Positions 33,550 through 42,045 of a DNA stretch of 64,000 nucleotides are shown piece by piece. A program made the translations under genes and the position numbers. The stretch comes from Alphaproteobacteria bacterium (GTDB taxonomy: Bacteria > Pseudomonadota > Alphaproteobacteria > Reyranellales > Reyranellaceae), in the NCBI GenBank assembly GCA_016869975.1, contig VGCZ01000009.1, forward strand, positions 62,001 through 126,000, written 5' to 3'. The notes under the pieces were generated by a model that saw nothing but the letters and a program-made list of their open reading frames with translations, made no database searches and was not told where the DNA came from. Position 1 is the stretch's first letter. Every line of letters begins with the position of its first letter.

Positions 33550-34636
33550 GGAAGCGCTTCGCGCTGAAGGCGGTGAAATCGTCACTGAGTCCGCCGCCGG
33601 CGATCAGCGGCGCCAGGAGCTTGGCGTGCGCCGCCGCCAAGGTGACGCCGCTGTGGCAGGTGGCGACGAAGGCGCCGGGATGGCTCTTTGATTCCTCGTA
33701 GATCGGGAAGCCGTCTTGCGTCATTACCCGCAGCGCCGCCCAGGTGCGCACGACGTTGAGCGAGCCCAGCAACGGGAACATGCGCACCGCCCGCTCGGCG
33801 ATGGTGCCGACCACGCCCAGCCCGACGCGATCGTCGAAGCCGGCCTCTTCCAGCGAATCGCCCATCATCACGCCGCCCTCGTCGGTCTGGCGGATGGTGA
33901 CCACGGGATAGTTCAGGAACGGCGCGGCCTTCTCGGTGATGACGATCTGGCCGCGCTGCGGGCGCACCGGCACGTCGAGGCCGACCATCTCGCCCAGCTT
34001 GCGGTTGCCGTTGCCGGCGGTGAGCACGATGCGTGGTGTCTCGATGGTGCGCGTACCGCTTTTCACCACGAACACGCCGCCGCGATGCTCGATGGCATCG
34101 ACACTGTGCTCGGGCAGATAGGACACCCCGCGCTGTTTCAGCGCCGTGTGCAGGGCGCGCAGCAGGCGTGGCGAGTTGGCGTGGCCGTCGAGCGGGCAAT
34201 AGGCGCCGCCGACGACCTCGGGCCCGATATCGGGCAGCATCTTGAGCAGCCGCGCGCGATGAACGATCTCGTAGGGCAGGTCGGACTGGTTGTGCAGGCG
34301 CTTGAGCGTGGTGTCGCGCCGCTCAAGCTCGTCTTCCGACAGTGCCAGCGAGAAGCCGCCGGGCCGCTGGTGCGCCACGTCGATGCCGGTCTCCTCGCGC
34401 AGCTCGCGGGCGAAGCCGGCCCAGGCATCCGACGAGGCACGCGTCCAGCGCGCGTATTCGGGCATGCCCAAGCCCTTGCTCTGCACCCAGACCAGCGCGA
34501 AATTGCCGCGCGAGGCGCGAAACGCGATGTCGCCTTCGTCGAGCAACGCGACGCGCTTGCCGGCGCCCGCCAGGCCCCAGGCGATCGCCGAGCCGACCAG
34601 CCCGCCGCCGATCACCGCGACATCGGGTTCAGCCAT
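33530..34636 (-). CDS. FAD-dependent oxidoreductase, HcnC/DAO family
   Basis: About 368 residues from ATG 34636: MAEPDVAVIGGGLVGSAIAW is the FAD-binding motif of D-amino-acid-oxidase-like enzymes. GDIAFRASRGNFALVWVQSK, GVSYLPEHSVDAI, IVLTAGNGNRKLGEM and AALRVMTQDGFPIYEE follow. The C-terminus GAFVATCHSGVTLAAAHAKL is typical of the family. It is the first gene of the three-subunit set in transcription order. The in-frame ATG at 34825 overlaps the divergent gene and is not used here. It would be the catalytic flavin subunit. Confidence 0.88.
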   Translation of the reverse strand: MAEPDVAVIGGGLVGSAIAWGLAGAGKRVALLDEGDIAFRASRGNFALVWVQSKGLGMPEYARWTRASSDAWAGFARELREETGIDVAHQRPGGFSLALSEDELERRDTTLKRLHNQSDLPYEIVHRARLLKMLPDIGPEVVGGAYCPLDGHANSPRLLRALHTALKQRGVSYLPEHSVDAIEHRGGVFVVKSGTRTIETPRIVLTAGNGNRKLGEMVGLDVPVRPQRGQIVITEKAAPFLNYPVVTIRQTDEGGVMMGDSLEEAGFDDRVGLGVVGTIAERAVRMFPLLGSLNVVRTWAALRVMTQDGFPIYEESKSHPGAFVATCHSGVTLAAAHAKLLAPLIAGGGLSDDFTAFSAKRFHVPPAA

Positions 34637-34734
34637 GTTGGAAGTTTCGCGCCGGCTCGTGCATGCTTGCCCGACCATGACGCGCCGGCCGTGGAAGTCA
34701 ACGACGGACGGCGAGGGTCGATGAGGAGGTCGGG

Positions 34735-35508
34735 TTGGAGTTCGCCTTGAGGCGTCGTCGCGTGCTGAGCACGGCCGGTCTGCTAGCGCTGGTCGGCGCG
34801 GTGCCTGCGCTCGGCCAGGCGCCACCGGTTTCCGTGCCGGCGGAACCGCTCAACATCGTTGTGCTCGGCGACTCGCTGGGCGAGGGCGTGTGGAGCAGCC
34901 TGTACTGGCGCTTCTACTCCACGCGCGAGGTCAAGGTGATCAACGCCGCCAAGGCGGCGACCGGCTTCAATCGCACGCCCTACGAGGAGCAGCTGGGTCT
35001 CGCCGGCGGCCAGACGGCGCAACTCGCCGTGATGATGACCGGCGCCAACGACGCGCAGAACGCTTGGCCGCTGCAGGAAGGCGGCGCGATCGGCGTGTTC
35101 GGCACGCCGGGCTGGGCACCGCTCTATCGCCGGCGCATGGACCGCTTCTTCGACGCGGCCGAGGCGCGTGGCACCACGGTGATCTGGATCGGCATGCCGG
35201 TCATGCGCGATCCCGGCTTCGAGCGACGCATGGCGGTGGTGCGCGCGGCGCAGCGCGAGGCCTGCGCCGCGCGCGGCGTGACCTATCTCGATCTCATGCC
35301 TGCCAGCGTCGACGAGACAGGCGCCTATACGCATATCAAGAAGGACGACAAGGGCCGTATCCGCGCCTTTCGCGGCGACGACGGCGTGCACCTGACGATC
35401 TACGGCTCGGAGTGGGTGGCGGAGATCGTGCTCTTTACCCTGCTCGAGCAGAAGCCGGCGTGGATGGACGCCGCGCGCGAGAGGCTGTTCCGCGCGGCGT
35501 TGGGGTAG
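34735..35508 (+). CDS. SGNH/GDSL-like hydrolase (DUF459-like), secreted
   Basis: About 257 residues from TTG 34735, preceded by GAGGAGGT at 34723-34730. The signal segment LSTAGLLALVGAVPALGQAP is followed by NIVVLGDSLGEGVWSSLYWR, the GDSL block with the nucleophile Ser. VMMTGANDAQNAWPL is the GxND oxyanion block, and the C-terminal DGVHLTIYGSEWVAEI carries the catalytic Asp/His pair. It is predicted to be a periplasmic esterase or O-acyl hydrolase. It is divergent from the HcnC-like gene. Confidence 0.84.
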   Translation: MEFALRRRRVLSTAGLLALVGAVPALGQAPPVSVPAEPLNIVVLGDSLGEGVWSSLYWRFYSTREVKVINAAKAATGFNRTPYEEQLGLAGGQTAQLAVMMTGANDAQNAWPLQEGGAIGVFGTPGWAPLYRRRMDRFFDAAEARGTTVIWIGMPVMRDPGFERRMAVVRAAQREACAARGVTYLDLMPASVDETGAYTHIKKDDKGRIRAFRGDDGVHLTIYGSEWVAEIVLFTLLEQKPAWMDAARERLFRAALG

Positions 35509-35515
35509 TGTTTTC

Positions 35516-35544
35516 CTCCCTCTCCCCACGCGCGGGAGAGGGAG
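35516..35544. repeat. Hairpin repeat, CTCCCTCTCCC type
   Basis: CTCCCTCTCCC and GGGAGAGGGAG are perfect 11-base arms around ACGCGC(G), placed between the SGNH hydrolase and amidohydrolase genes. Confidence 0.75.
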
Positions 35545-35564
35545 CAAGAGAACGGAGGCGACGC

Positions 35565-36377
35565 GTGCGCATCACCGATGGCCAGATCCATATCTGGAGC
35601 AGCGGCATGCCGATGAGCATGCATCGGCAGGTCACGTCTTACTCGGTCGATGAAGCGCTCAGCGACATGGATGAAGCCGGTGTGGACTCGGCCATCATCC
35701 ATCCGCCGAGCTGGGATCCGCGCTGCAGCGAGGTCGCCGCCGAGGCGGTGAAGGCCCATCCGCATCGCTTCGCGATCCTCGACGCCTTCGACGTCACCGC
35801 GCCCGGCGGCCGCGCGACCGTCGAGGGCTGGCGTAGGCGGCCGGGCATGTGCGGCCTGCGTTTCGCCTTCCTGCGACCGGGCACGACCAACTGGCTGACC
35901 GATGGCAGCATGGAATGGCTGTGGCCGGAGGCGCAGACCCACAACATCCCCATCGCCATGCTGGTGCCCAGCCGGGCGCGCGAGGTGGGCGAGATCGCCA
36001 GCCGCTTCCCCGATCTGAAGCTGATCATCGACCACTGCGCGGCGCGCCGGGGCAAGGTCGACGCCGACGCCTTCGAGGATCTCGACACTTTCCTCGACGT
36101 GGCGCGCAAGCATCCCAATGTCGCGATCAAGGCGACCGGCGCGCCGAGCTATTCCAGCGGGCCCTATCCGTTTCGCACCGTGCACGATCCGCTGCGGCGG
36201 ATGTTCGACGCCTTCGGGCCCGAGCGTATGTTCTGGGGCACCGACATCACGCGCATGCCGTGTTCGTGGCGTCAGTGCGTGACGCTTTTCACCGAGGAGC
36301 TGGCGTGGCTCAAGGGCCGCGACCTCGAGCTGGTGATGGGCGAGGCGATGTGGCGTTTCATCGGTTGGACGGGTTGA
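35565..36377 (+). CDS. Amidohydrolase family protein (TIM-barrel metal-dependent hydrolase)
   Basis: About 270 residues from GTG 35565, preceded by GGAGGCGACGC. ITDGQIHIWSSGMP gives a His-x-Trp in place of the HxH of classical amidohydrolases. IIHPPSWDPRCSEVAAEAVK, DLKLIIDHCAAR, NVAIKATGAPSYSS and RMFWGTDITRMPCSW are the barrel strands with His and Asp ligands typical of the Amidohydro_2 group (e.g. gamma-resorcylate decarboxylase/lactonase relatives). The substrate is unknown. It is followed by a PEP-mutase-like lyase gene. Confidence 0.86.
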   Translation: MRITDGQIHIWSSGMPMSMHRQVTSYSVDEALSDMDEAGVDSAIIHPPSWDPRCSEVAAEAVKAHPHRFAILDAFDVTAPGGRATVEGWRRRPGMCGLRFAFLRPGTTNWLTDGSMEWLWPEAQTHNIPIAMLVPSRAREVGEIASRFPDLKLIIDHCAARRGKVDADAFEDLDTFLDVARKHPNVAIKATGAPSYSSGPYPFRTVHDPLRRMFDAFGPERMFWGTDITRMPCSWRQCVTLFTEELAWLKGRDLELVMGEAMWRFIGWTG

Positions 36378-36397
36378 AGGATCGAAGGGAGGACGTC

Positions 36398-37270
36398 ATG
36401 TCGGCGGACAAACTGCGCGCGCTGCTGCGCGCCAAGAAGCTGATCATCGCGCCCGGCGCGATTGACGGCATCACCGGGCGGCTGATCGAGCAGGCGGGGT
36501 ATTCCTGCGCCTACATGACCGGCGCCGGCACCTCGGCGACGCTGGGCTATCCAGACTATGGTCTGGTGACCATGAGCGAGATGGTCGCCAATGCCGGGCG
36601 TATCGCGTCCTCGCTGTCGATCCCGCTGATCAGCGACGCCGATACCGGCTACGGCAACGAGCTCAACGTCTTCCGCACGGTGCAGGAGTTCGAGCGCGCC
36701 GGGGTGGCCGCGATCCACATCGAGGATCAGGTGTTCCCCAAGAAGTGCGGCCATCTCGACGACAAGGAGCTGATCCCGCGCGAGGACTATGTCGCGAAAA
36801 TCCGGGCCGCCGCCGCGGCGCGCCGCTCGCGCGACTTCGCGATCATCGCCCGCACCGACGCGCGCGCCGTGGTCGGCTTCGACGAGGCGATCGCGCGCGC
36901 CAACGCCGCGCTGGCCAACGGCGCCGACATCGCCTTCGTCGAGGCGCCGCAGACCATGGAGGAGATCGCCGCCGTCCCGAAGCGGGTCAACGGGCCGTGC
37001 CTGCTCAACGTCGTGCGCGGCGGCAAGACGCCGGACATCGACATGGCCGACGCCGAGGCGATGGGCTACGCGATCGCCATCTTCCCCGGCCTGCTCTTCG
37101 CCGCGATCATCGCCGCCTGCGACCAGCAGCTGGCGGAACTGAAGAAGACCAACCGGCACCCCAAGATCGCCGGCGGCGTGCCGCTGCGCGAGACCTTCGC
37201 GCGCTTCGGCGCCAATGACTGGGACGCTAGGCGCACGGCCTATCGCGATCGGCCCAAGGCGGCGGAGTAA
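36398..37270 (+). CDS. Isocitrate lyase/PEP mutase family lyase
   Basis: About 290 residues from ATG 36398 (site GGGAGGACGTC). MTGAGTSATLGYPDYGLVTM, SDADTGYGNELNVFRTVQEF, AAIHIEDQVFPKKCGHLDDK (the Lys-Lys-Cys-Gly-His signature around the catalytic cysteine) and IIARTDARAVVGFDEAI are family motifs. It is close to oxaloacetate decarboxylase/2-methylisocitrate-lyase-type enzymes and probably splits or decarboxylates a small oxo- or hydroxydicarboxylate. It is downstream of the amidohydrolase gene, so the two may act in one degradation route. Confidence 0.88.
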   Translation: MSADKLRALLRAKKLIIAPGAIDGITGRLIEQAGYSCAYMTGAGTSATLGYPDYGLVTMSEMVANAGRIASSLSIPLISDADTGYGNELNVFRTVQEFERAGVAAIHIEDQVFPKKCGHLDDKELIPREDYVAKIRAAAAARRSRDFAIIARTDARAVVGFDEAIARANAALANGADIAFVEAPQTMEEIAAVPKRVNGPCLLNVVRGGKTPDIDMADAEAMGYAIAIFPGLLFAAIIAACDQQLAELKKTNRHPKIAGGVPLRETFARFGANDWDARRTAYRDRPKAAE

Positions 37271-37278
37271 GGCTGGGA

Positions 37279-37333
37279 GCGCGCCACTCCAGTGGCGCGT
37301 CTTGGTTCACAGCGCGCCACTGAAGTGGCGCGC
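37279..37333. repeat. Two tandem hairpins with GCGCGCCACT arms
   Basis: GCGCGCCACT-CC-AGTGGCGCG (37279-37300) and GCGCGCCACT-GA-AGTGGCGCGC (37311-37333) are consecutive perfect inverted repeats between convergent genes. They could terminate both transcripts, although no T-tract follows. Confidence 0.7.
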
Positions 37334-37340
37334 CCGACCG

Positions 37341-38072
37341 CTACGCCGTGCGGCTCCGCCGGCGGCGGGGCAAGGCGCGGGCAGCGCCGGTCAGCAGCTT
37401 CTGCGATTCGCTGACGATGGTCGTGCCGACCGACTGGCGGACCTCGCGGTCGAATTTCGACAGCGCCTCGCGGATCTGCGCGATCAGCGGCGCGGCGTCG
37501 GCGTCGGGCATGCGGAAATAGGCCTGCGCCTCGGCCATCAGCGCGGGCAGCGCGGCGGCGGCCGACTTGGCGACGACGGCCGAAGAGGAGGCGGCGGATT
37601 TCGCCGCGGCGGCCGACTCCGACACCTTGGCCATCAGCTCGTGGATGTTGCGGCCCATCTCCTCGGCGTGCGCCTTCCAGTCGGCGGTGGCGATCTGCAG
37701 GCTGGCGTGACGCAGGCAGAGCGGATCGCCGCTGACGGCGGTGTTGCGCACGGCCAGCCGGCCGCAGCGCACGCAGGAATGGGCCATCTCGGCCGACGCC
37801 ACCTCGACGATCTGCGCGATCAGCTCGGACGACTCCGGGGCGCCGGTCCAGGTCGCGTCGAGCCCGCCGTCGCGCTTGGCGATCGAGATCCAGCGGAAGC
37901 TGTCCAGCTCCGAATCGTCGAGGATCTGCGTGACCTCGGAGAACATGTTGGTGACCGACGAGATCCAGCCCAGCGGCAGGGCCGCGAGCTGCGTCCGCGC
38001 CGTATCCTCGATACGCTCTTCGCAGGCCGCCAGAAGTGTCCGCAGCCGCTTGTTGGATCGTTGCTGTACCAT
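37341..38072 (-). CDS. Hypothetical protein with Cys/His cluster and alanine-rich helical region
   Basis: About 243 residues from ATG 38072 (MVQQRSNKRLRTLLAACEER). I do not recognise the family. A possible zinc-ribbon-like cluster reads SCVRCGRLAV then LCLRHASLQI (CxxC and CxxH 20 residues apart). It is followed by an alanine-rich helical stretch (SAAAAKSAASSSAVVAKSAA) like phasins or coiled coils, and a basic C-terminus PRRRRSRTA. No signal peptide is present. It is divergent from the adenylate cyclase gene. A regulatory or structural role is a guess only. Confidence 0.65.
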   Translation of the reverse strand: MVQQRSNKRLRTLLAACEERIEDTARTQLAALPLGWISSVTNMFSEVTQILDDSELDSFRWISIAKRDGGLDATWTGAPESSELIAQIVEVASAEMAHSCVRCGRLAVRNTAVSGDPLCLRHASLQIATADWKAHAEEMGRNIHELMAKVSESAAAAKSAASSSAVVAKSAAAALPALMAEAQAYFRMPDADAAPLIAQIREALSKFDREVRQSVGTTIVSESQKLLTGAARALPRRRRSRTA

Positions 38073-38253
38073 CGCGCCACTCCCGGCGACAGGCCGGCCT
38101 CGGCACACCTCGTGCCGCTACTGCCACATATGGGAACGGCCGGGCCCAAATCCCAGCCTCATGGTCAGAGTACAGTCGAGTTGCTGCCAAGTCACGATTT
38201 CTCGGCGATATCTAATGTCACAGCCGCGCGACGGTTCCCGCTACACTTCAGGG

Positions 38254-39453
38254 ATGGACGACGAAATCTCGCTTCGCGTCTACGCCGATCCCCTGGCGCG
38301 CTGGTTCGTCACCGAGGCGTACCGCATCACCGACACCGGCGCGCTGATCGCCCAAGCCGGCGAGCAGCTGGTGAAGGCGGGTATCCCGTTGTACCGGCTC
38401 GCCTATTTTCAGGGCACATTGCACCCCGAGTTCGCCGGCAAGGGCTATTTCTGGCGGCGGGGTCAGGGCGTCGAATCCTTCAGCGCGCAGCACGGCCTCT
38501 TCGAGTCCGACGCCTATCGCGACAACCCGCTGCCGGCGGTGCTGGAGCGGCGCAAGACCGTGCGGGTACGGCTCGGGACCATCGAGCCGCAGGCGCCGGT
38601 GCTGCGGCAGCTCAAGGAGGAGGGCGCCACCGACTATGTCGCCCTGCCGCTGATCTTCTCGACCGGCCATGTCGACGCACTGAGCGTCGTCTCCGACCAG
38701 CCGGGCGGGTTCTCCGCCGCCGATCTCGACCGTATGTTCATGCTGCAGTTCGCCTTCACCCGGCTGGTCGAGGTCCATTCCCTGAGGGACACCGCGGTCA
38801 ACCTGCTCGACGCCTATGTCGGCCACGCCGCCGGCGAGCGCATCCTGGCCGGCGAGGTCCGCCGCGGCGGCGGCCAGACCATCGAGGCGGTGATCTGGTA
38901 TTGCGACCTCAGGGGCTTCACCCGGATCTCCGACAGCCTGCCGCGCGACAGCGTCATCACGCTGCTCAACGACTATTTCGGTGCCATGGGGGCCGCGGTC
39001 ACCGGCGCCGGCGGCGAGATTCTGAAGTTCATGGGCGACGGCATGCTGGCGATGTTCCCGGTCGCCGTGCCGGCCCAGCGCCCCTTCATCGCCCAGCGCG
39101 CCGTGCTGGCCGTCGTCGACGCGCAGCGCGCCATCGACGATCTCAACCGGCGGCGCGCGGCGGAGAACGAACCGGTGGTGCGCTTCGGTCTGGCGCTGCA
39201 TGTCGGCGAGGTCAATTTCGGCAATATCGGTGCCAGCATGCGGCTGGATTTCACCGTCATCGGCCCGGCCGTGAACTACGCCGCGCGCCTGGAGAAGCTC
39301 TGCGCCACAATCGGCCGGCCGGTGATTCTCTCGTCGGCGCTGGCGGCGCTGCTGCCCGAGGGCGACGTCGTGAAGCTGGGCGAGCACGCGCTCAAGGACA
39401 TCGCCGAGCCGCAGCCGGTCTACGGTCTGCCACAATCGGCTGTCACAGGCTGA
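38254..39453 (+). CDS. Class III adenylate/guanylate cyclase-domain protein
   Basis: About 399 residues from ATG 38254. Residues 1 to about 200 form an unrecognised sensory-like N-terminus. The cyclase domain has VIWYCDLRGFTRISDSLPRD and GGEILKFMGDGMLAMFPVAV, which provide the two metal-binding Asp positions. NFGNIGASMRLDFTVIGPAV and NYAARLEKLC carry the transition-state Asn/Arg motif. No transmembrane segment is evident, so it is probably cytosolic. Choice of ATP or GTP is not determined here. Similar proteins are numerous in alphaproteobacteria with signalling roles. Confidence 0.87.
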   Translation: MDDEISLRVYADPLARWFVTEAYRITDTGALIAQAGEQLVKAGIPLYRLAYFQGTLHPEFAGKGYFWRRGQGVESFSAQHGLFESDAYRDNPLPAVLERRKTVRVRLGTIEPQAPVLRQLKEEGATDYVALPLIFSTGHVDALSVVSDQPGGFSAADLDRMFMLQFAFTRLVEVHSLRDTAVNLLDAYVGHAAGERILAGEVRRGGGQTIEAVIWYCDLRGFTRISDSLPRDSVITLLNDYFGAMGAAVTGAGGEILKFMGDGMLAMFPVAVPAQRPFIAQRAVLAVVDAQRAIDDLNRRRAAENEPVVRFGLALHVGEVNFGNIGASMRLDFTVIGPAVNYAARLEKLCATIGRPVILSSALAALLPEGDVVKLGEHALKDIAEPQPVYGLPQSAVTG

Positions 39454-39545
39454 TACCCGAAGCCACCGCGGCGCCGCGATCTTGTCCGTTGGCCGCCCTT
39501 GTCGGCGAGCCATATAGGCGCCCGACCGGCTCCAGGAGGACGCCC

Positions 39546-39785
39546 ATGAAACGCTTTGCCCTCATCGCCCTGACGACCCTCTCGCTCGGCCTCGCCGCCT
39601 GCGGCGACAACCAGATGGATCGTAGCCTGAGCGGCGCCGGCATCGGCGCCGGGGCTGGCGCGGTCGGCGGCCTGCTGGTCGGCGCGCCGCTCGAGGGCGC
39701 CCTGCTCGGTGGCGTGCTCGGCGGCGCCACCGGCGCGCTCACCCAGCGCAACCAGATCGATTTCGGCCGCCCGATGTGGCGTTGA
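39546..39785 (+). CDS. Small glycine-zipper lipoprotein
   Basis: 79 residues: MKRFALIALTTLSLGLAACG is a lipoprotein signal with lipobox LAAC (Cys19). The mature part is a glycine zipper (GAGIGAGAGAVGGLLVGAPL then EGALLGGVLGGATGALT) ending QRNQIDFGRPMWR. Proteins of this kind resemble YMGG-like/osmotically inducible OsmB-like outer-membrane lipoproteins. The C-terminal QRNQIDFGRPMW is distinctive and suggests contact with a partner. It lies between the cyclase gene and a convergent oxidoreductase gene. CTCCAGGAGGA precedes the ATG. Confidence 0.83.
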   Translation: MKRFALIALTTLSLGLAACGDNQMDRSLSGAGIGAGAGAVGGLLVGAPLEGALLGGVLGGATGALTQRNQIDFGRPMWR

Positions 39786-39790
39786 GACTA

Positions 39791-39814
39791 CCTTCTCCCG
39801 CCAGCGGGGGAAGG
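39791..39814. repeat. Hairpin repeat, CCTTCTCCCGC type
   Basis: CCTTCTCCCGC and GCGGGGGAAGG are inverted arms around CA, between convergent genes; a possible terminator. Confidence 0.62.
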
Positions 39815-39823
39815 CATTGAGGC

Positions 39824-40801
39824 TCAACCCTTCATGAACCGCGTCAGGCGCTGGGCGATGATCTCCTCGGCCTCGCGCATGATGCGGTCGATGAGTTCCT
39901 TGACCGTGGGCACGTCGTGGATCAGGCCGGCCACCATGCCGCACGACCAGGCGCCGGCATCCATCGCGCCGTCCTTCATGATCCTGGGATAGACGCCCGC
40001 GACCTCGGGCAGGATGTCCTCGAACTTGATCTTCGAGCCGAGCGCCTTCTCCTTCTCGAGCAGGCGCTCGACGGCGGCGTTCTTCAGCACCCGTTCGGTG
40101 TTGCGCAGCGGGCGCATGACCAGGCGCGTATCGAGCTCGCTGGCGGCGACCAGCGCTTGCTTCACGTTCTCGTGGATCGGCGCTTCCTTGGTCGCCATGA
40201 AGCGCGTGCCCATGTTCATGCCCTCGGCACCCAGCGACAGCGCGGCCACCAGCGAGCGGCCGTCGGCCATGCCGCCTGAGGCGACGAAGGGGATCTTCAG
40301 CTCCTCCGCCGCGCGCGGCAGCAGGATGAAGTTGGGCACGTCGTCCTCGCCAGGATGGCCGCCGCATTCGAAGCCATCGACGCTGACCGCGTCGCAGCCG
40401 ATCGACTCGGCCTTCAGCGAGTGGCGCACCGAGGTGCATTTGTGGATCACCTTGATACCGGCCTCCTTCAGCGCCGGCATCCATTTCTGCGGGTTGTTGC
40501 CCGCCGTCTCGACGACCTTCACGCCGCCCTCGATGATCGAGCGGATGTAGCCGGGATAGTCCGGCGGCGTCACCGAGGGCAGGAAGGTGAGGTTCACGCC
40601 GAAGGGCTTCTTGGTCATCTCGCGGCAGCGCCGGATCTCGTTGGCCAGCAGCTCGGGCGTGCGCTGGGTCAGCCCGGTGATGATGCCCAGCCCACCGGCG
40701 TTCGACACCGCCGCCGCCATCTCGGCGAAACCGACGAAATGCATGCCGCCCTGGATGATCGGATGCTCGACGCCGAGCATCTCGGTGATTCTGGTTTTCA
40801 T
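39824..40801 (-). CDS. NAD(P)H-dependent flavin oxidoreductase / nitronate monooxygenase family
   Basis: About 325 residues from ATG 40801 (site GGGAGGTAG). MLGVEHPIIQGGMHFVGFAE, NAGGLGIITGL, DGFECGGHPGEDDVPNF and VASGGMADGRSLVAALSLGA are the FMN-barrel motifs of the 2-nitropropane dioxygenase/nitronate monooxygenase group and of FabK-like enzymes. LGAEGMNMGTRFMATKEAPI is family-typical. It may oxidise alkyl nitronates or act as an FMN-dependent quinone/enoyl reductase; the substrate is uncertain. Confidence 0.9.
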   Translation of the reverse strand: MKTRITEMLGVEHPIIQGGMHFVGFAEMAAAVSNAGGLGIITGLTQRTPELLANEIRRCREMTKKPFGVNLTFLPSVTPPDYPGYIRSIIEGGVKVVETAGNNPQKWMPALKEAGIKVIHKCTSVRHSLKAESIGCDAVSVDGFECGGHPGEDDVPNFILLPRAAEELKIPFVASGGMADGRSLVAALSLGAEGMNMGTRFMATKEAPIHENVKQALVAASELDTRLVMRPLRNTERVLKNAAVERLLEKEKALGSKIKFEDILPEVAGVYPRIMKDGAMDAGAWSCGMVAGLIHDVPTVKELIDRIMREAEEIIAQRLTRFMKG

Positions 40802-40817
40802 CGTTCTACCTCCCACG

Positions 40818-40882
40818 TGTCATCCCGAGCGTAGCGAGGGATCCAGTATGAGCCTAGATCCCTCGCTACGCTCGGGATGACA
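40818..40882. repeat. Complete palindromic repeat, GAGCGTAGCGAGG family
   Basis: TGTCATCCCGAGCGTAGCGA and its inverted partner TCGCTACGCTCGGGATGACA form perfect arms of 26 bases (with GGGATC/GATCCC) around a 13-base spacer. It lies between the flavin oxidoreductase gene and the binding-protein gene. Confidence 0.85.
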
Positions 40883-40888
40883 GACAGA

Positions 40889-42043
40889 TCAAGGAAAGCT
40901 GTAGCGCCGCGCGATCGGCGGCACGTGGCTCTTGCCGTCGTAGCAGACGATCATCGCCGTGTGCACCATGTTACCCTTGCCGTCGGAGCGGTACTCCGCC
41001 GCCAGGCCGCGATAGTGCATTGTCGAGAGCGTCGCGCGCACGGACTCGCCGGTGACGGCGCCGGTCCTCGCGATCTCCGCGATGGCCGCGGCCAGCATCG
41101 AGACGGCGTCGTACTCCGCCACGGCGAAGGCGTCGGGATCGGCGCTGTACTCCTTGCGATAGGCCTCGACGAAGGCCTTCATCTTCGCGTCGTCGACCGA
41201 GGCGGCGGGAAACGACGCGGTCTCGGCGCAGACGCCCATGAGCTCGGCCGGCTGGAACAGCGCGGCGGTGGCGGGCTGTGCCATGGCCGAGCCGGCGATG
41301 ACCGGCAGGTCGGGCGCTACGGAACGCGCGGCGCGGATGGCGAGCGCGGTGGACTGCGAATGCAGGTGCAGCACCAGCGCGTCGGCGCCTGACGCCTTCG
41401 CCTTGGCGATGATCGGCGTGAAGTCGTTGATCGAAGTGGCGACGCCTTCCTCGAGCGCGACGGTGACCTTTGCCTCGGCGAAGGCCTTGGCCAGCACCTC
41501 GCGGCCGGACTGGCCGTAGGCGGTGGTCTGGAAGATCACCGCCGGCTTCTTCGCCTTGGTGACCTCGGCGACGTAGCGGGCATGGGCGACCTTGACCACG
41601 CCATCGGCGGGGAAGAAGCGGAAGAACCAGGGACTGCCCAGCTCGCTCAGGCGCGCGGTGCCCGATACCGCGAGCAGCGGCAGCTTCGCGCTCGCCGCCT
41701 CGGGCAGCAGGGCCAGCATCTGCGTGCCCAGGATCGGACCGAGCACCGCGACCGGCGCCGCCGCGCCATCGCGCGCGCCGTCGCGCAAGGCGCGGTGCCA
41801 GGCCGTGACGGCCGCCTCCGGCGCGGTCGTCGTGTCGAGCACGTCGGGCACGAAGCGCACCGTGGCGGCGACGTCGCGGATGGCGAGCAAGGCCCCCTCG
41901 CGCTGGCTCTTGCCCTCGAGCGCGGCGAAGCCGGTCAGCGGCAGCAGGATCGGCAGCCGAAAAGACGGCACCGCCTGGGCGCGCGCGATCGCCGGCGCCG
42001 CGAGAGTCGCCGCAGAGGCCAGCAGGACTCGCCGTGACAACAT
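40889..42043 (-). CDS. ABC transporter substrate-binding protein (Peripla_BP_6, branched-chain type)
   Basis: About 384 residues. A signal peptide (LSRRVLLASAATLAAPAIAR then AQA) precedes FRLPILLPLTGFAALEGKSQ, the start of a Leu/Ile/Val-type periplasmic binding fold. VAVLGPILGTQMLALLPEAA, LPLLAVSGTARLSELGSPWF and FAVAEYDAVSMLAAAIAEIA are typical segments. It lies 2 bases downstream of the gamma-glutamyltransferase gene, so both are co-transcribed and it may bind an amino acid or peptide released by that enzyme (inference). No permease genes are nearby. Confidence 0.88.
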   Translation of the reverse strand: MLSRRVLLASAATLAAPAIARAQAVPSFRLPILLPLTGFAALEGKSQREGALLAIRDVAATVRFVPDVLDTTTAPEAAVTAWHRALRDGARDGAAAPVAVLGPILGTQMLALLPEAASAKLPLLAVSGTARLSELGSPWFFRFFPADGVVKVAHARYVAEVTKAKKPAVIFQTTAYGQSGREVLAKAFAEAKVTVALEEGVATSINDFTPIIAKAKASGADALVLHLHSQSTALAIRAARSVAPDLPVIAGSAMAQPATAALFQPAELMGVCAETASFPAASVDDAKMKAFVEAYRKEYSADPDAFAVAEYDAVSMLAAAIAEIARTGAVTGESVRATLSTMHYRGLAAEYRSDGKGNMVHTAMIVCYDGKSHVPPIARRYSFP

Positions 42044-42045
42044 GG

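Noticed and set aside
37271-37340. CRISPR-like array
   Set aside because: Only two hairpin units without spacers of regular length; no cas genes nearby.
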